Notes under the pieces: model-generated
Seen by the model: only the letters and a program-made list of their open reading frames with translations
The model's database searches: none
Told to the model about the DNA's origin: nothing
Part shown: in pieces, positions 15,102-23,651 of the stretch
Position numbering within the stretch: position 1 is the first letter of the stretch
How the letters are laid out: each line of letters starts with the position of its first letter
Position numbers and translations under genes: made by a program
NCBI GenBank assembly: GCA_946481735.1
Contig: CAMLOU010000032.1
Location: 1-33,622, forward strand
Origin: an uncultured Cellvibrio sp.
GTDB taxonomy: Bacteria > Pseudomonadota > Gammaproteobacteria > Pseudomonadales > Cellvibrionaceae
Direction: 5' to 3'
DNA length: 33,622 nucleotides

Positions 15102-17516
15102 TTAAAACCGGAAAGTACCTTGCAATGCGATGGTTCGTGGCCGCTCATAAAATGCGTAATAACCGGTACCGGTACCGCCGGTGAGAATACTGGCTACAGG
15201 CAAACCGTTCGCATAGGTCACGACATTCTCATCGGTCAGGTTTTTACCGATCAACGCCAATTCCCACATCTTGTCGGCATCGCTCAGTGCAATACGCGCG
15301 TTAACCTTCATAAAGGCGTCTTGCTTCAGCTTGGGATCAAGGGACGGTGTGGTCAGATATTCATCGCTGAAGATCAGATCCAGCGTACTGCTCAGCTCCA
15401 AACCACCACTTGCAAAACTGAAGGTGTGATCAATCCCCAGGTTGCCTTGGTACTCCGGCGTGAATTCGCGACGCTCACCGCTGGCATCACAGAAATTATC
15501 ACCCACGGGGGCGATGTTATCGGTCTGGCCAAAGTAGCATTGGGAATTGGGGAATTTATCGTATTCAAAATCCAGGTAAGCAGCACCGCCGCGTACCAGA
15601 ATGGTATCCGTAACGGCCCAGCGTCCATCGACCTCCAGACCTTGCACGATGGCTTCGGCCGCATTGGTTACGTTGAAGCTCACACCACCGTCAAACTGGC
15701 TGGTCTGCATGTCGCTGAATTCGGAGCGGAACAACGCCAGGTTAACTTCCGCTGAGCCGCCGGCCAGGGTGAATTTTCCACCTAATTCATAGTTGGTGAC
15801 TTCTTCGTCTTCGAATTCGAAGGTGCCGGTGATGGGAGTATTCTGAGGAATACGGTCAGTGTCCGGGTTGTTATCATGATCCACCGGAGTTGCATTTATT
15901 GCATTATTCACCAATGGATCGGGGTGGGCATTTGCCCTTACGTCATAACCGCCGGACTTGAAGCCAGTGGTATAGCTCAAATAAAGCATGTCAGTTGCAT
16001 TCAAATCATATTGCAGATTCACTTGTGGACTAAAGCCTGACTCGCTGCGATCACCATAAATCGTGTCATAGGGTTCAATGTTGAACAAACCGAACAAGCC
16101 GTTGTAAGGATCTGCCGGCCCGCCTGTGGGTAGTTCTGCTCCATTTGGCGCGACATGATATTGCCGACGGCTGGCTTCCTTGTCTTCTTCGGTATAGCGT
16201 CCGCCCAAGGTTAAATGCCAGCTGTCAGAAATATTCCAGGTCACCTGTGCAAAGATCGCAGCCAGGTCACTTTCCTGGTCAAAGTTACGATTACTGGATG
16301 CGCCGCGGATTGCCGGGTTAACCGCAATGCCCAACAAGCTGTCTGTCGGAACGCCGATCACATCATCAAATTTCAGGTCACTGCTTTGGAAAAAGACACC
16401 GCCGAGATAACTGATCGCGCCATCGGTGGGTGATGCAACACGCAACTCCTGGCTGATTTGTTCATAGTCTTCCATGGAGTTGATATTAAAAATCGGCAAG
16501 CCGACAAAATCACAATCACATAGCTCTTCATAGTCATAGGCGTTATAGCCAGTCACCGAGGTAAAGGTGTGATCACCAATGCCGGTTTCGATGGTAAGTG
16601 TTGCGTTTTCGGTATCGTTATAACTGTAATCACCATTGGACTGGCGTTTGTAATCCTGCTGTGTATCCAGAATATAAGTTCCGCCGGTCAATGCAGAAAG
16701 CACATTGGCATAGGGTACGGTTACGGCGCCCTCAATTGACTGCTCAACCGGACGCACCACTTCAATGTTACGGCCATCGCTGTCGAAGGAGCCGTCTTCC
16801 AGTTTCAGCGTGATATCCCAATTATCGGTGGGTTTCCAGGCGATGGTGCCGCGAATAACCCGCTCTTCATCGCGGGACTCGTCCCGACCCAATGTGGTAT
16901 TTTCAAAATAACCATCCGTTGTGCGATCCAGCAATGCAACGCGCGCGGACAATGTATCGGTGAGTGGGCCAGACACCACAAAACGCAGGTCTTCCTCGCC
17001 GTACTCCGGTTCATAAAGCGCGGTGATCTTGCCTTCAAATTCATCGGTAGGTTTGGCGGTCGTGATGCTGATTGCACCGGCGGTGCTGTTCTTGCCAAAC
17101 AAAATACTTTGCGGGCCACGCAGCACTTCGACACGCTCTATATCAAGGAATGGTGCGCGCGCAAGCTGGGCGCGGCCGAAGTGCACACCGTCAACAAACT
17201 GTGCGGCGGACTGCTCAAAACCCTGGTTTACGCCGGAGGTAATCCCGCGAATGGAAATATTGGTACCGATACCTGTTTGGGTCATGTTGAAGCTGGGAAT
17301 GTAGTCCGCCATGCGTTCTATGCTGGTGATGCCGTCTTTCTCCAGTTTTTCTCCACCGATGGCATTAACCGAAATAGGAACATCTTTAAGGCTTTGCACA
17401 CGTTTTTGTGCGGTGACCAGAACCTCTTCCAGCGCGGGTGTTTGTGCGGTGGCAGTATGGCTTATTGCGTAACTGGCGATGAGCGCGGTAAGTAAACTCA
17501 GTTTGTAACCCTTCAC
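15102..17516 (-). CDS. TonB-dependent outer-membrane receptor
   Basis: The 804-residue precursor has a signal peptide (about 1-24, ending ATAQ), a TonB-box-like stretch EEVLVTAQKR (30-39), a plug domain with VPISVNAIGGEKL, IRGI and RVEVLRGPQSILFGKNSTAG, then a 22-strand barrel ending in the aromatic terminus TIALQGTFRF. The substrate is not evident; receptors of this style in polysaccharide degraders import oligosaccharides, siderophores or vitamins. Two cysteine pairs (CDCD near 335 and C...C near 675-690) and an acidic loop DHDNNPDTD suggest structured extracellular loops. The start is GTG 17516 with AGGAG at 17526-17530. No sigma/anti-sigma, hydrolase or transporter gene adjoins it. It reads against rsmI and away from rnpB. 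Confidence 0.9.
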   Translation of the reverse strand: MKGYKLSLLTALIASYAISHTATAQTPALEEVLVTAQKRVQSLKDVPISVNAIGGEKLEKDGITSIERMADYIPSFNMTQTGIGTNISIRGITSGVNQGFEQSAAQFVDGVHFGRAQLARAPFLDIERVEVLRGPQSILFGKNSTAGAISITTAKPTDEFEGKITALYEPEYGEEDLRFVVSGPLTDTLSARVALLDRTTDGYFENTTLGRDESRDEERVIRGTIAWKPTDNWDITLKLEDGSFDSDGRNIEVVRPVEQSIEGAVTVPYANVLSALTGGTYILDTQQDYKRQSNGDYSYNDTENATLTIETGIGDHTFTSVTGYNAYDYEELCDCDFVGLPIFNINSMEDYEQISQELRVASPTDGAISYLGGVFFQSSDLKFDDVIGVPTDSLLGIAVNPAIRGASSNRNFDQESDLAAIFAQVTWNISDSWHLTLGGRYTEEDKEASRRQYHVAPNGAELPTGGPADPYNGLFGLFNIEPYDTIYGDRSESGFSPQVNLQYDLNATDMLYLSYTTGFKSGGYDVRANAHPDPLVNNAINATPVDHDNNPDTDRIPQNTPITGTFEFEDEEVTNYELGGKFTLAGGSAEVNLALFRSEFSDMQTSQFDGGVSFNVTNAAEAIVQGLEVDGRWAVTDTILVRGGAAYLDFEYDKFPNSQCYFGQTDNIAPVGDNFCDASGERREFTPEYQGNLGIDHTFSFASGGLELSSTLDLIFSDEYLTTPSLDPKLKQDAFMKVNARIALSDADKMWELALIGKNLTDENVVTYANGLPVASILTGGTGTGYYAFYERPRTIALQGTFRF

Positions 17517-17844
17517 TTTAATATTCTCCTGAACTTTTTATTTGATACATGCAAACTGATGAACGATGTCCGAGGGGACAAGGATTGAAATTCGTTTCTG
17601 GATTCTCCCAATAACTTTTTATTTTTTTGCCAGCGCGAATAACTGGCTAATGATATTGAAAGATGTTGTCGAGTTGATAGCTTATTTCACTAAAAGTAGC
17701 AGTGAAGTAAACTTTTTGCTGGCTTTTTGTGTATTTGTGCAAATTTTTGCGCCAGCTTGCAAATAAAGAACGAATAAGAGCCGGTCAACAGCGGTTACAT
17801 CCTGACCCTTGCACTTTTTTTTTCGCGCAGTTACTGTGGCCGCT
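17517..17844. other. Intergenic region between the receptor gene and rnpB
   Basis: The 328-base region must hold the receptor's minus-strand promoter and the rnpB promoter. Its centre is AT-rich. A TTCACT/AGTGAA inverted repeat (17686-17706) with a 9-base spacer is visible, but no Fur-like box or carbon-control site that I can support. No credible gene is present. Confidence 0.5.
17809..17837 (+). promoter_or_regulatory. Promoter of rnpB
   Basis: TTGCAC (17809-17814), a 17-base spacer that is mostly T, then TACTGT (17832-17837). The predicted start about 8 bases on coincides with the 5' end of the P1 helix of RNase P RNA. Confidence 0.6.
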
Positions 17845-18226
<382 letters not shown>

Positions 18227-18302
18227 ATTACTCTCCTCCTCAGCTGTTGGTTAGAACACATTCCTCTATTGAAACTACTTTTCAATACAAAATAATCACT
18301 CT

Positions 18303-18321
18303 CTTAATGTAATACATTAAG
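18303..18321. repeat. 19-base AT-rich palindrome between rnpB and Pmra
   Basis: CTTAATGTA and TACATTAAG flank a single central A, a perfect 9-bp inverted repeat. It resembles a dimeric-regulator operator more than a terminator, because the stem is AT-rich and only TTT follows. Its owner is unknown. Confidence 0.5.
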
Positions 18322-18389
18322 TTTGCGTTCTATTTCGTTGTATTTTCTTCGGGTCTCTCTGATTTCACATTTCTGTTTCCGCTCAAACC

Positions 18390-18405
18390 CTGTTTATCCC
18401 CACAG
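18390..18405. promoter_or_regulatory. LexA-like core upstream of Pmra (weak candidate)
   Basis: CTGT-TTATCCCC-ACAG keeps the CTGT-N8-ACAG core, but the centre is GC-rich on one side, unlike the dinB site. It is 51 bases upstream of the Pmra -35, so it would not block that promoter directly. About one such core is expected by chance in two windows of this size. Confidence 0.25.
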
Positions 18406-18456
18406 TTATCAGGTTTTTTCCCTGCAAAATCCCGTCACATCCGCGCCATTGCTGGC

Positions 18457-18484
18457 TTGACTTTGCTTTTACCGCATTTATAGT
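18457..18484 (+). promoter_or_regulatory. Promoter Pmra of the dcw cluster
   Basis: TTGACT (18457-18462), a 16-base spacer, TATAGT (18479-18484): five of six matches to each sigma70 hexamer. Predicted +1 is about 18491, the first base of the GTGG array. Confidence 0.75.
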
Positions 18485-18490
18485 GTGCTC

Positions 18491-18545
18491 GTGGGAAAAA
18501 GTGGTTAATAGTGGTTTTTTGTGGAATTTAAGTCCATCAAGTGGT
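18491..18545 (+). promoter_or_regulatory. MraZ operator: phased GTGG repeats
   Basis: GTGG occurs at 18491, 18501, 18511 and 18521, exactly ten bases apart, and again in register at 18541. The first four are followed by G/T/T/A and spacers AAAAA, TAATA, TTTTT. MraZ is known in E. coli to bind direct TGGGN repeats with 5-base spacers in this position. Here the array starts at the predicted +1, and the last copy lies just before the mraZ GTG start, where it also supplies the only Shine-Dalgarno-like bases. Confidence 0.88.
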
Positions 18546-18550
18546 GAAAA

Positions 18551-18991
18551 GTGTTCACAGGTAGTCATTCCATCAGCATGGACCCTAAGGGTCGCATGGC
18601 GATACCGACGCGCATCCGCGAGGCGTTGGCGGAATCCTGTGCTGGCCGTTTGGTGGTGACTGCCCATACCCAGGACCGCTGTTTGCTGGTTTACCCCGAG
18701 CCCGAGTGGCTTGAGTTACTGCCACAGATCGAGGCTTTGCCCAGTTTCAATAAGGCGGCGCAGCGCGTTAAACGCATCATGATCGGTTACGCCACCTTGC
18801 TTGAGGTGGATGGTAACGGCCGCATCCTGGTGCCGCCTACGCTGCGCGAATACGCCAATCTCGATAAAAAGATGATGTTGGTCGGACAAGGTAAGAAATT
18901 GGAGTTGTGGAGCGAGGACAGTTGGGCTGCGCTCTTGAATGAGCCTGCCGACGATGAGCTGCCCGAAGAAATGCTGTCGCTTTCGCTGTAG
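18551..18991 (+). CDS. mraZ: Transcriptional regulator MraZ
   Basis: The 146-residue protein has two MraZ/AbrB-like half domains, each with a DxxxR motif: [16 protein letters not shown] (9-24) and [17 protein letters not shown] (about 83-99). MraZ forms ring-shaped oligomers that bind direct repeats and repress the dcw promoter. The start is GTG 18551 ([11 protein letters not shown]), at the usual MraZ position; ATG 18578 would remove the first strand. It is the first gene of the cluster and lies directly downstream of its own predicted operator. Nine bases separate it from rsmH. Confidence 0.96.
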   Translation: MFTGSHSISMDPKGRMAIPTRIREALAESCAGRLVVTAHTQDRCLLVYPEPEWLELLPQIEALPSFNKAAQRVKRIMIGYATLLEVDGNGRILVPPTLREYANLDKKMMLVGQGKKLELWSEDSWAALLNEPADDELPEEMLSLSL

Positions 18992-19000
18992 GAGCCATCT

Positions 19001-19933
19001 GTGACTGAATCTGCCCATATCACGGTGCTTCTCAAAGAAGCCGTCGACGCCTTGGTGACTGACCCGAACGGTTTTTATGTAGACGGTACTTTTGGGCGTG
19101 GCGGCCACAGCCAATTGATATTGCAAACCCTGTCGCCCCAGGGGCAATTGCTGGCCATTGATAAAGACCTTGCTGCTGTTGCCGTTGCGCGGAAGCGCTT
19201 TGAACAGGACGCGCGTTTTGAGATCGCCCATAGCTCATTTGCCGATCTGGCTGAACTGGTTGCAGCGCGCAATATGATCGGAAAAGTGACCGGGCTGCTG
19301 CTGGATCTGGGGGTGTCTTCCCCACAACTGGATGAAGCTGAACGTGGTTTCAGTTTCCAGGCGGACGGCCCGTTGGATATGCGCATGGACCAGAGCCGCG
19401 GCCAGAGTGCGGCGGACTGGGTTAACAACGCAGAAGAAAGTGAAATTGCCCAGGTATTGAAGGATTACGGTGAAGAACGTTTTGCCAAACGCATGGCGCG
19501 CGCCATTGTCGCTGAACGGCAAAAACAACCCATCACCACCACGGCACGTTTGGCAGAGATTGTAAAAGAAGCAAACCCGGCGTGGGAAAAAGGAAAGCAT
19601 CCCGCGACGCGCGCCTTCCAGGCGATTCGCATCAAGGTCAATGCGGAGCTGACCGATCTGGATGCGGTACTGGAACAGGCGTTAAACGTATTGGCGGTGG
19701 GCGGCAGATTGGTGGTGATCAGCTTCCACTCCCTGGAAGATCGTGTTGTGAAGCGTTTTATCCGTCGCCAGGAACAAGGTGATCCATTGCCGCTCGGCGT
19801 GCCGGTACGCGATGAACAATTAAATAAACGCTTGCGCAGTTGTGGAAAAGCCATCCGCGCCAGCGATCTGGAGGTGAATGCGAACCTCCGTGCGCGAAGC
19901 GCCATCATGCGCGTCGCAGAAAAATTGCAGTAG
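19001..19933 (+). CDS. rsmH: 16S rRNA (cytosine1402-N4)-methyltransferase RsmH
   Basis: The 310-residue protein is the SAM-dependent enzyme formerly called MraW (E. coli 313). Motifs: [15 protein letters not shown] (SAM binding, about 25-39), [28 protein letters not shown], and [15 protein letters not shown] near the C-terminus. It methylates N4 of C1402, the nucleotide that RsmI, encoded at 14138, modifies on the ribose. GTG 19001 has AGGAG upstream. The place after mraZ is universal in dcw clusters. Confidence 0.97.
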   Translation: MTESAHITVLLKEAVDALVTDPNGFYVDGTFGRGGHSQLILQTLSPQGQLLAIDKDLAAVAVARKRFEQDARFEIAHSSFADLAELVAARNMIGKVTGLLLDLGVSSPQLDEAERGFSFQADGPLDMRMDQSRGQSAADWVNNAEESEIAQVLKDYGEERFAKRMARAIVAERQKQPITTTARLAEIVKEANPAWEKGKHPATRAFQAIRIKVNAELTDLDAVLEQALNVLAVGGRLVVISFHSLEDRVVKRFIRRQEQGDPLPLGVPVRDEQLNKRLRSCGKAIRASDLEVNANLRARSAIMRVAEKLQ

Positions 19934-20003
19934 CCGATCAGGCCTGGCAACACAGTAAAAACAACAAGACCCGATACCGTTCAATAACCACCACAAGGCT
20001 GAC

Positions 20004-20315
20004 ATGAAACAAACCGCTCGCCATTCCGCCAAGCCCATCGCACCCGGTGCGCTGCTGGCGGCTGCGCTCTTATGGTTGGCGGTCATCGCGTCGGCACTGG
20101 CGGTTGTCGCCTCCACCCATCAGGTGCGCAAGCAAACTAATACCCTCGAAACCCTGCGTCGTGAAGCTGCCCAGTTGCAAGTGGAGTGGGGTCAATATTT
20201 ATTGGAGCAAAGTACCTGGGCTTCCTACAGTCGTGTGGAAGCCATCGCAACCCAACAGTTGGGCATGTTTCCCGCTACCGCAGAACGCATCGTGATGGTG
20301 AACAATCATGAATAG
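20004..20315 (+). CDS. ftsL: Cell division protein FtsL
   Basis: The 103-residue bitopic protein has a short basic cytoplasmic tail, one transmembrane helix (about 16-38, LLAAALLWLAVIASALAVV) and a periplasmic coiled coil (about 40-75, THQVRKQTNTLETLRREAAQ), followed by the RVEAIATQQLGM segment typical of FtsL. It forms the FtsQLB complex that activates FtsWI at the septum. ATG 20004 begins 70 bases after rsmH. Its end overlaps ftsI by 8 bases, suggesting coupled translation. Confidence 0.93.
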   Translation: MKQTARHSAKPIAPGALLAAALLWLAVIASALAVVASTHQVRKQTNTLETLRREAAQLQVEWGQYLLEQSTWASYSRVEAIATQQLGMFPATAERIVMVNNHE

Positions 20316-22080
20316 TTCTGTGAATCCCGCTATTGCTGACACGAAAACCTTAAAAGTGGCGCGCTGGCGTTTTTACAGTGTTGCCCTGGTGATGACCGCT
20401 GCAACGTTGGCGTTGATCTGGCACGTGGCCAGCTTACAAGTGTTGCCCGACACCGATAAGGGTTATGAGTTTTTGCAAAACCAGGGGCAGTCGCGCACCT
20501 TGCGCACAGAATCTATTACTGCCTATCGCGGTGTGATTACGGATCGCAATGGCGAACCGCTCGCGGTCAGTACGCCGGTGGCGTCGCTGTGGGCGAATCC
20601 CAAGGTTTTGCTGCAAGCGCCGCAGCGTTGGGCGGAGTTATCACAAGCCCTGGGCTGGAACAAAGCAGAATTGGAATCGCGGCTTGCGCGTTACAGCAGC
20701 CGTGAGTTCATGTATCTGCAGCGCCATCTGCCGCCACAGGCGGCGGAAACTATTCTGGCCCTGGATATTCCCGGTGTTTACAGCCAGACCGAATACCGTC
20801 GTTACTACCCGGCGGGTGATGTGACCGCGCATCTGGTGGGTATGACCGATATCGATGATCGTGGCCAGGAGGGCATGGAGCTGGCTTACGATGCCTGGTT
20901 GTCGGGCGAAAACGGTGCGAAAGAAGTATTAAAAGATTTGCACGGCCGCACGGTCAAAGAATTGCAATTAATTAAATCGGCGCGATCCGGGCAAGGTCTG
21001 ACCCTGAGTATCGATTTGCGTCTGCAATACCTTGCGCATCGCGAGCTGAAAAATGCGGTAGAGCAAAGCGGTGCACTGGCCGGTTCTCTGGTTATTCTCG
21101 ACGTGGTAACGGGTGAGGTTTTGGCGATGGCCAACCAGCCGTCTTACAACCCGAATGATCGCAACAATGCCAAAGGCTCAGCGTTGCGTAATCGCGCGAT
21201 TACCGATGTGTATGAACCGGGCTCCACCATGAAACCCATCGCGGTTATGGCGGCCCTGGAATCAGGAAAATTCAAACCCAATGACGTTATCAACACCAGC
21301 CCCGGTTATATCCAGGTGGGCAGTAAAACCCTGAAAGACCTGCATAACTATGGACCGCTGGATTTATCGATGGTGATTGCCAAGTCCAGCCAAGTGGGGA
21401 TGACCAAATTAGCCCTGGAACTGGAGCCACATATTATTCGTGATATGTACGCCCGCCTGGGAATCGGTCAGACCACGGGCACCGGTTTTCCCGGCGAAGG
21501 TTCCGGTTTGTTGCCGGCCCATGCGCGGTGGCGACCCATCCAGCGCGCGACCCTGGCTTACGGTTACGGTATGAATGTCACTGTGTTGCAGCTTGCCCAG
21601 GCATACAGCGTGATTGCCAGCGGCGGAGTCAAACGCCCGGTATCGTTATTGCGCGTTGATAACGAACCGGCCGGCGAACGTGTGGTGGCTGAACACTACA
21701 CGCAGGACATCATTACCATGTTGAAGCGCGCGGCCACCGAAGGTACCGCGACCCGTGCGCGTGCGATTTCCTATACCGTTGCCGGCAAAACGGGAACGGT
21801 ACATAAAGTCGGTGCTCACGGTTACGAAGAGAAGCGTTATATGTCGTCCTTCGCCGGTATGGCGCCAGCAGACAATCCGCGCATTGTGGCGGTTGTCGTG
21901 ATTGATGAGCCGGATGCGACCCAGTATTTTGGCGGCCTTGTTGCTGCGCCGGTTTTTTCCAAGGTAGCGGAAGGTGCATTGCGCATGATGCAGATTCCAC
22001 CGCAACCGGTGGTGCCGCCCAATATGGCCGCGCAACCGAAAAAAGAAGAGCGCAAACCCCAGGGGAGGCCGGTGACGTGA
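20308..22080 (+). CDS. ftsI: Penicillin-binding protein 3, septal transpeptidase FtsI
   Basis: The 590-residue class B PBP has an N-terminal membrane anchor (about 22-44), a pedestal/dimerisation domain (AYRGVITDRNGEPLAVS at 72-88) and a transpeptidase domain. The nucleophile is S306 in STMK and KTGT begins at K494. The middle motif reads KSSQVG (S360, S361, Q362; codon 21391-21393), where SxN is usual, so Asn is replaced by Gln. Septal crosslinking depends on FtsW and FtsQLB. ATG 20308 overlaps ftsL, and the stop at 22078-22080 overlaps murE. Confidence 0.96.
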   Translation: MNSSVNPAIADTKTLKVARWRFYSVALVMTAATLALIWHVASLQVLPDTDKGYEFLQNQGQSRTLRTESITAYRGVITDRNGEPLAVSTPVASLWANPKVLLQAPQRWAELSQALGWNKAELESRLARYSSREFMYLQRHLPPQAAETILALDIPGVYSQTEYRRYYPAGDVTAHLVGMTDIDDRGQEGMELAYDAWLSGENGAKEVLKDLHGRTVKELQLIKSARSGQGLTLSIDLRLQYLAHRELKNAVEQSGALAGSLVILDVVTGEVLAMANQPSYNPNDRNNAKGSALRNRAITDVYEPGSTMKPIAVMAALESGKFKPNDVINTSPGYIQVGSKTLKDLHNYGPLDLSMVIAKSSQVGMTKLALELEPHIIRDMYARLGIGQTTGTGFPGEGSGLLPAHARWRPIQRATLAYGYGMNVTVLQLAQAYSVIASGGVKRPVSLLRVDNEPAGERVVAEHYTQDIITMLKRAATEGTATRARAISYTVAGKTGTVHKVGAHGYEEKRYMSSFAGMAPADNPRIVAVVVIDEPDATQYFGGLVAAPVFSKVAEGALRMMQIPPQPVVPPNMAAQPKKEERKPQGRPVT

Positions 22081-23651
22081 TGGCTCTGGAATCCCAATCA
22101 TTTGCACTCACCCTTGCGCAGCTTTTGCCGGAGATGGATCTGGCAAAAGCTGCACCGCTTGTGGTGTCCGGGTTGACATTGGATACGCGGCTGCTAACCC
22201 AGGGCGACGTGTTTATCGCGCTCAGCGGTAGTCAATTTGATGGCCGTCGTTTTATTGCGAGCGCCATTGAGCGCGGCGCCGTTGCGGTATTGGTTGAGGC
22301 CGATAAAGAGTGGCAGGGGATTGACTGGCTTGGTCAGGTTCCGGTGATTGCGGTGGACAATCTGGCGCAACAGGTAAGTGCCATTGCCGGTCGTTTTTAC
22401 GGTGAGCCGAGTGCGCATTTTCGCTTGGTCGGCATTACCGGCACCAACGGTAAAACTACCTGCAGTTTATTGTTAGGACAATTGAGTGCGCTGCTGCAGG
22501 AACGCGCCGGCGTCGTGGGTACTGTCGGCTACGGCGTACTGGATGCAGCGGTATTGGCGCCTTTTGCTCAACAATTAAATGCCTTGACGGCGACGGGTTT
22601 AACCACGCCGGATGCCGTGCGCTTGCAGCATATTCTTGCGCAATTGCGCGAACACGCTGTTACTGCGGTGGCCATCGAAGTGTCATCGCACAGTTTGCAG
22701 CAAGGGCGCGTCGCCGGGCTGCATTTTGAAACAGCCATCTTCACCAACTTGACGCAGGATCATCTGGATTACCACGGTGATCTTGTGAGCTACGGCAAAG
22801 CCAAACAACAACTGTTGCAAATGCCCGGCTTGCGTTATGCCATCGTCAATGCCGACGATAGCTGGGCCAAAAGCTTGTTGGAAAAAATGCCCTCCGGTGT
22901 GCAGCCCTACACCTTTTCTCTGCGCGATACCGATGCCGATGTGTATGCCAAAGACATTGCGCTGACCGCCACGGGCGCCAGCGTAACCCTCGTTACACCG
23001 TGGGGAGTGGGCGAGTTTCATAGTCATTTGATGGGCGCGTTTAATCTCAGTAATTTGTTGGCTGTGATTACGGCTGCCTGCGTCGGCGGTGCTGCCCTTG
23101 CTGACGTGCTCCTGGCGATTCCGCAATTGCAGCCGGCCCCTGGCCGTATGCAGGCGGTGACGCTCGAACAGTCCCAACAAGACATCAATGTCATTGTTGA
23201 TTACGCACACACCCCGGATGCACTGGAAAATACTTTGACGGCGATTCGTGAACATAATCCGGGGCGGGTCTGGACGGTGTTCGGTTGCGGCGGCGATCGC
23301 GACAGAAGCAAGCGCCCACTGATGGGCCGTATTGCAGAACGCCTGAGCGATTACGTCATCGTGACAAACGACAATCCGCGCACCGAAGATCCAGCGGTGA
23401 TCGCCGCCGATATTCTGCGTGGCATGCACAACACGCACGGTTGTCTGGTGATTGCCGAGCGCGGCCAGGCCATTGATCTTGCCATCCAGCAAGCCAAGGC
23501 AGGTGACGTGGTGCTGATCGCTGGCAAAGGCCACGAGGATTATCAAATATTTGCTACCCAAACCTTGCCGTTCAGTGATGTAAAACAAGCACGTCTCGCA
23601 TTACAACGTCGCATTGCCCGGCGCGATGCCGATACGGAGATAAAGTCATGA
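22077..23651 (+). CDS. murE: UDP-MurNAc-L-Ala-D-Glu:meso-diaminopimelate ligase MurE
   Basis: The 524-residue cytoplasmic Mur ligase adds the third stem-peptide residue using ATP. P-loop ITGTNGKTTCS (about 118-128), the central-domain Lys-bearing region DHLDYHGDL, and the C-terminal VDYAHTPDALE and DNPRTEDP are visible. DNPR is the signature for meso-diaminopimelate rather than lysine. GTG 22077 sits 8 bases after GGAGG at 22064-22068; ATG 22080, 3 bases on, is an equally possible start. The ftsI stop overlaps it and the end overlaps murF by 4 bases. Confidence 0.97.
   Translation: MMALESQSFALTLAQLLPEMDLAKAAPLVVSGLTLDTRLLTQGDVFIALSGSQFDGRRFIASAIERGAVAVLVEADKEWQGIDWLGQVPVIAVDNLAQQVSAIAGRFYGEPSAHFRLVGITGTNGKTTCSLLLGQLSALLQERAGVVGTVGYGVLDAAVLAPFAQQLNALTATGLTTPDAVRLQHILAQLREHAVTAVAIEVSSHSLQQGRVAGLHFETAIFTNLTQDHLDYHGDLVSYGKAKQQLLQMPGLRYAIVNADDSWAKSLLEKMPSGVQPYTFSLRDTDADVYAKDIALTATGASVTLVTPWGVGEFHSHLMGAFNLSNLLAVITAACVGGAALADVLLAIPQLQPAPGRMQAVTLEQSQQDINVIVDYAHTPDALENTLTAIREHNPGRVWTVFGCGGDRDRSKRPLMGRIAERLSDYVIVTNDNPRTEDPAVIAADILRGMHNTHGCLVIAERGQAIDLAIQQAKAGDVVLIAGKGHEDYQIFATQTLPFSDVKQARLALQRRIARRDADTEIKS

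Larger units (their letters stand above)
18227..18550. other. Regulatory region between rnpB and mraZ
   Basis: This 324-base stretch has no gene. From left to right it holds a 19-base palindrome (18303-18321), a LexA-like core (18390-18405), promoter Pmra (18457-18484) and the GTGG operator array (from 18491). No clear rho-independent terminator follows rnpB. Confidence 0.7.

Noticed and set aside
15120..15755. 211-codon plus-strand frame opposite the receptor gene
   Set aside because: It lies opposite a complete receptor with the expected barrel end and shows no family signature.
17517..17800. Fur box or carbon-control site for the receptor
   Set aside because: AT-rich stretches resemble parts of a Fur box (for example TAATGATATTG), but none matches well enough on both halves.
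22683..23588. 301-codon minus-strand frame inside murE
   Set aside because: It is antisense to a clear Mur ligase, has no recognisable motifs, and murE is intact.
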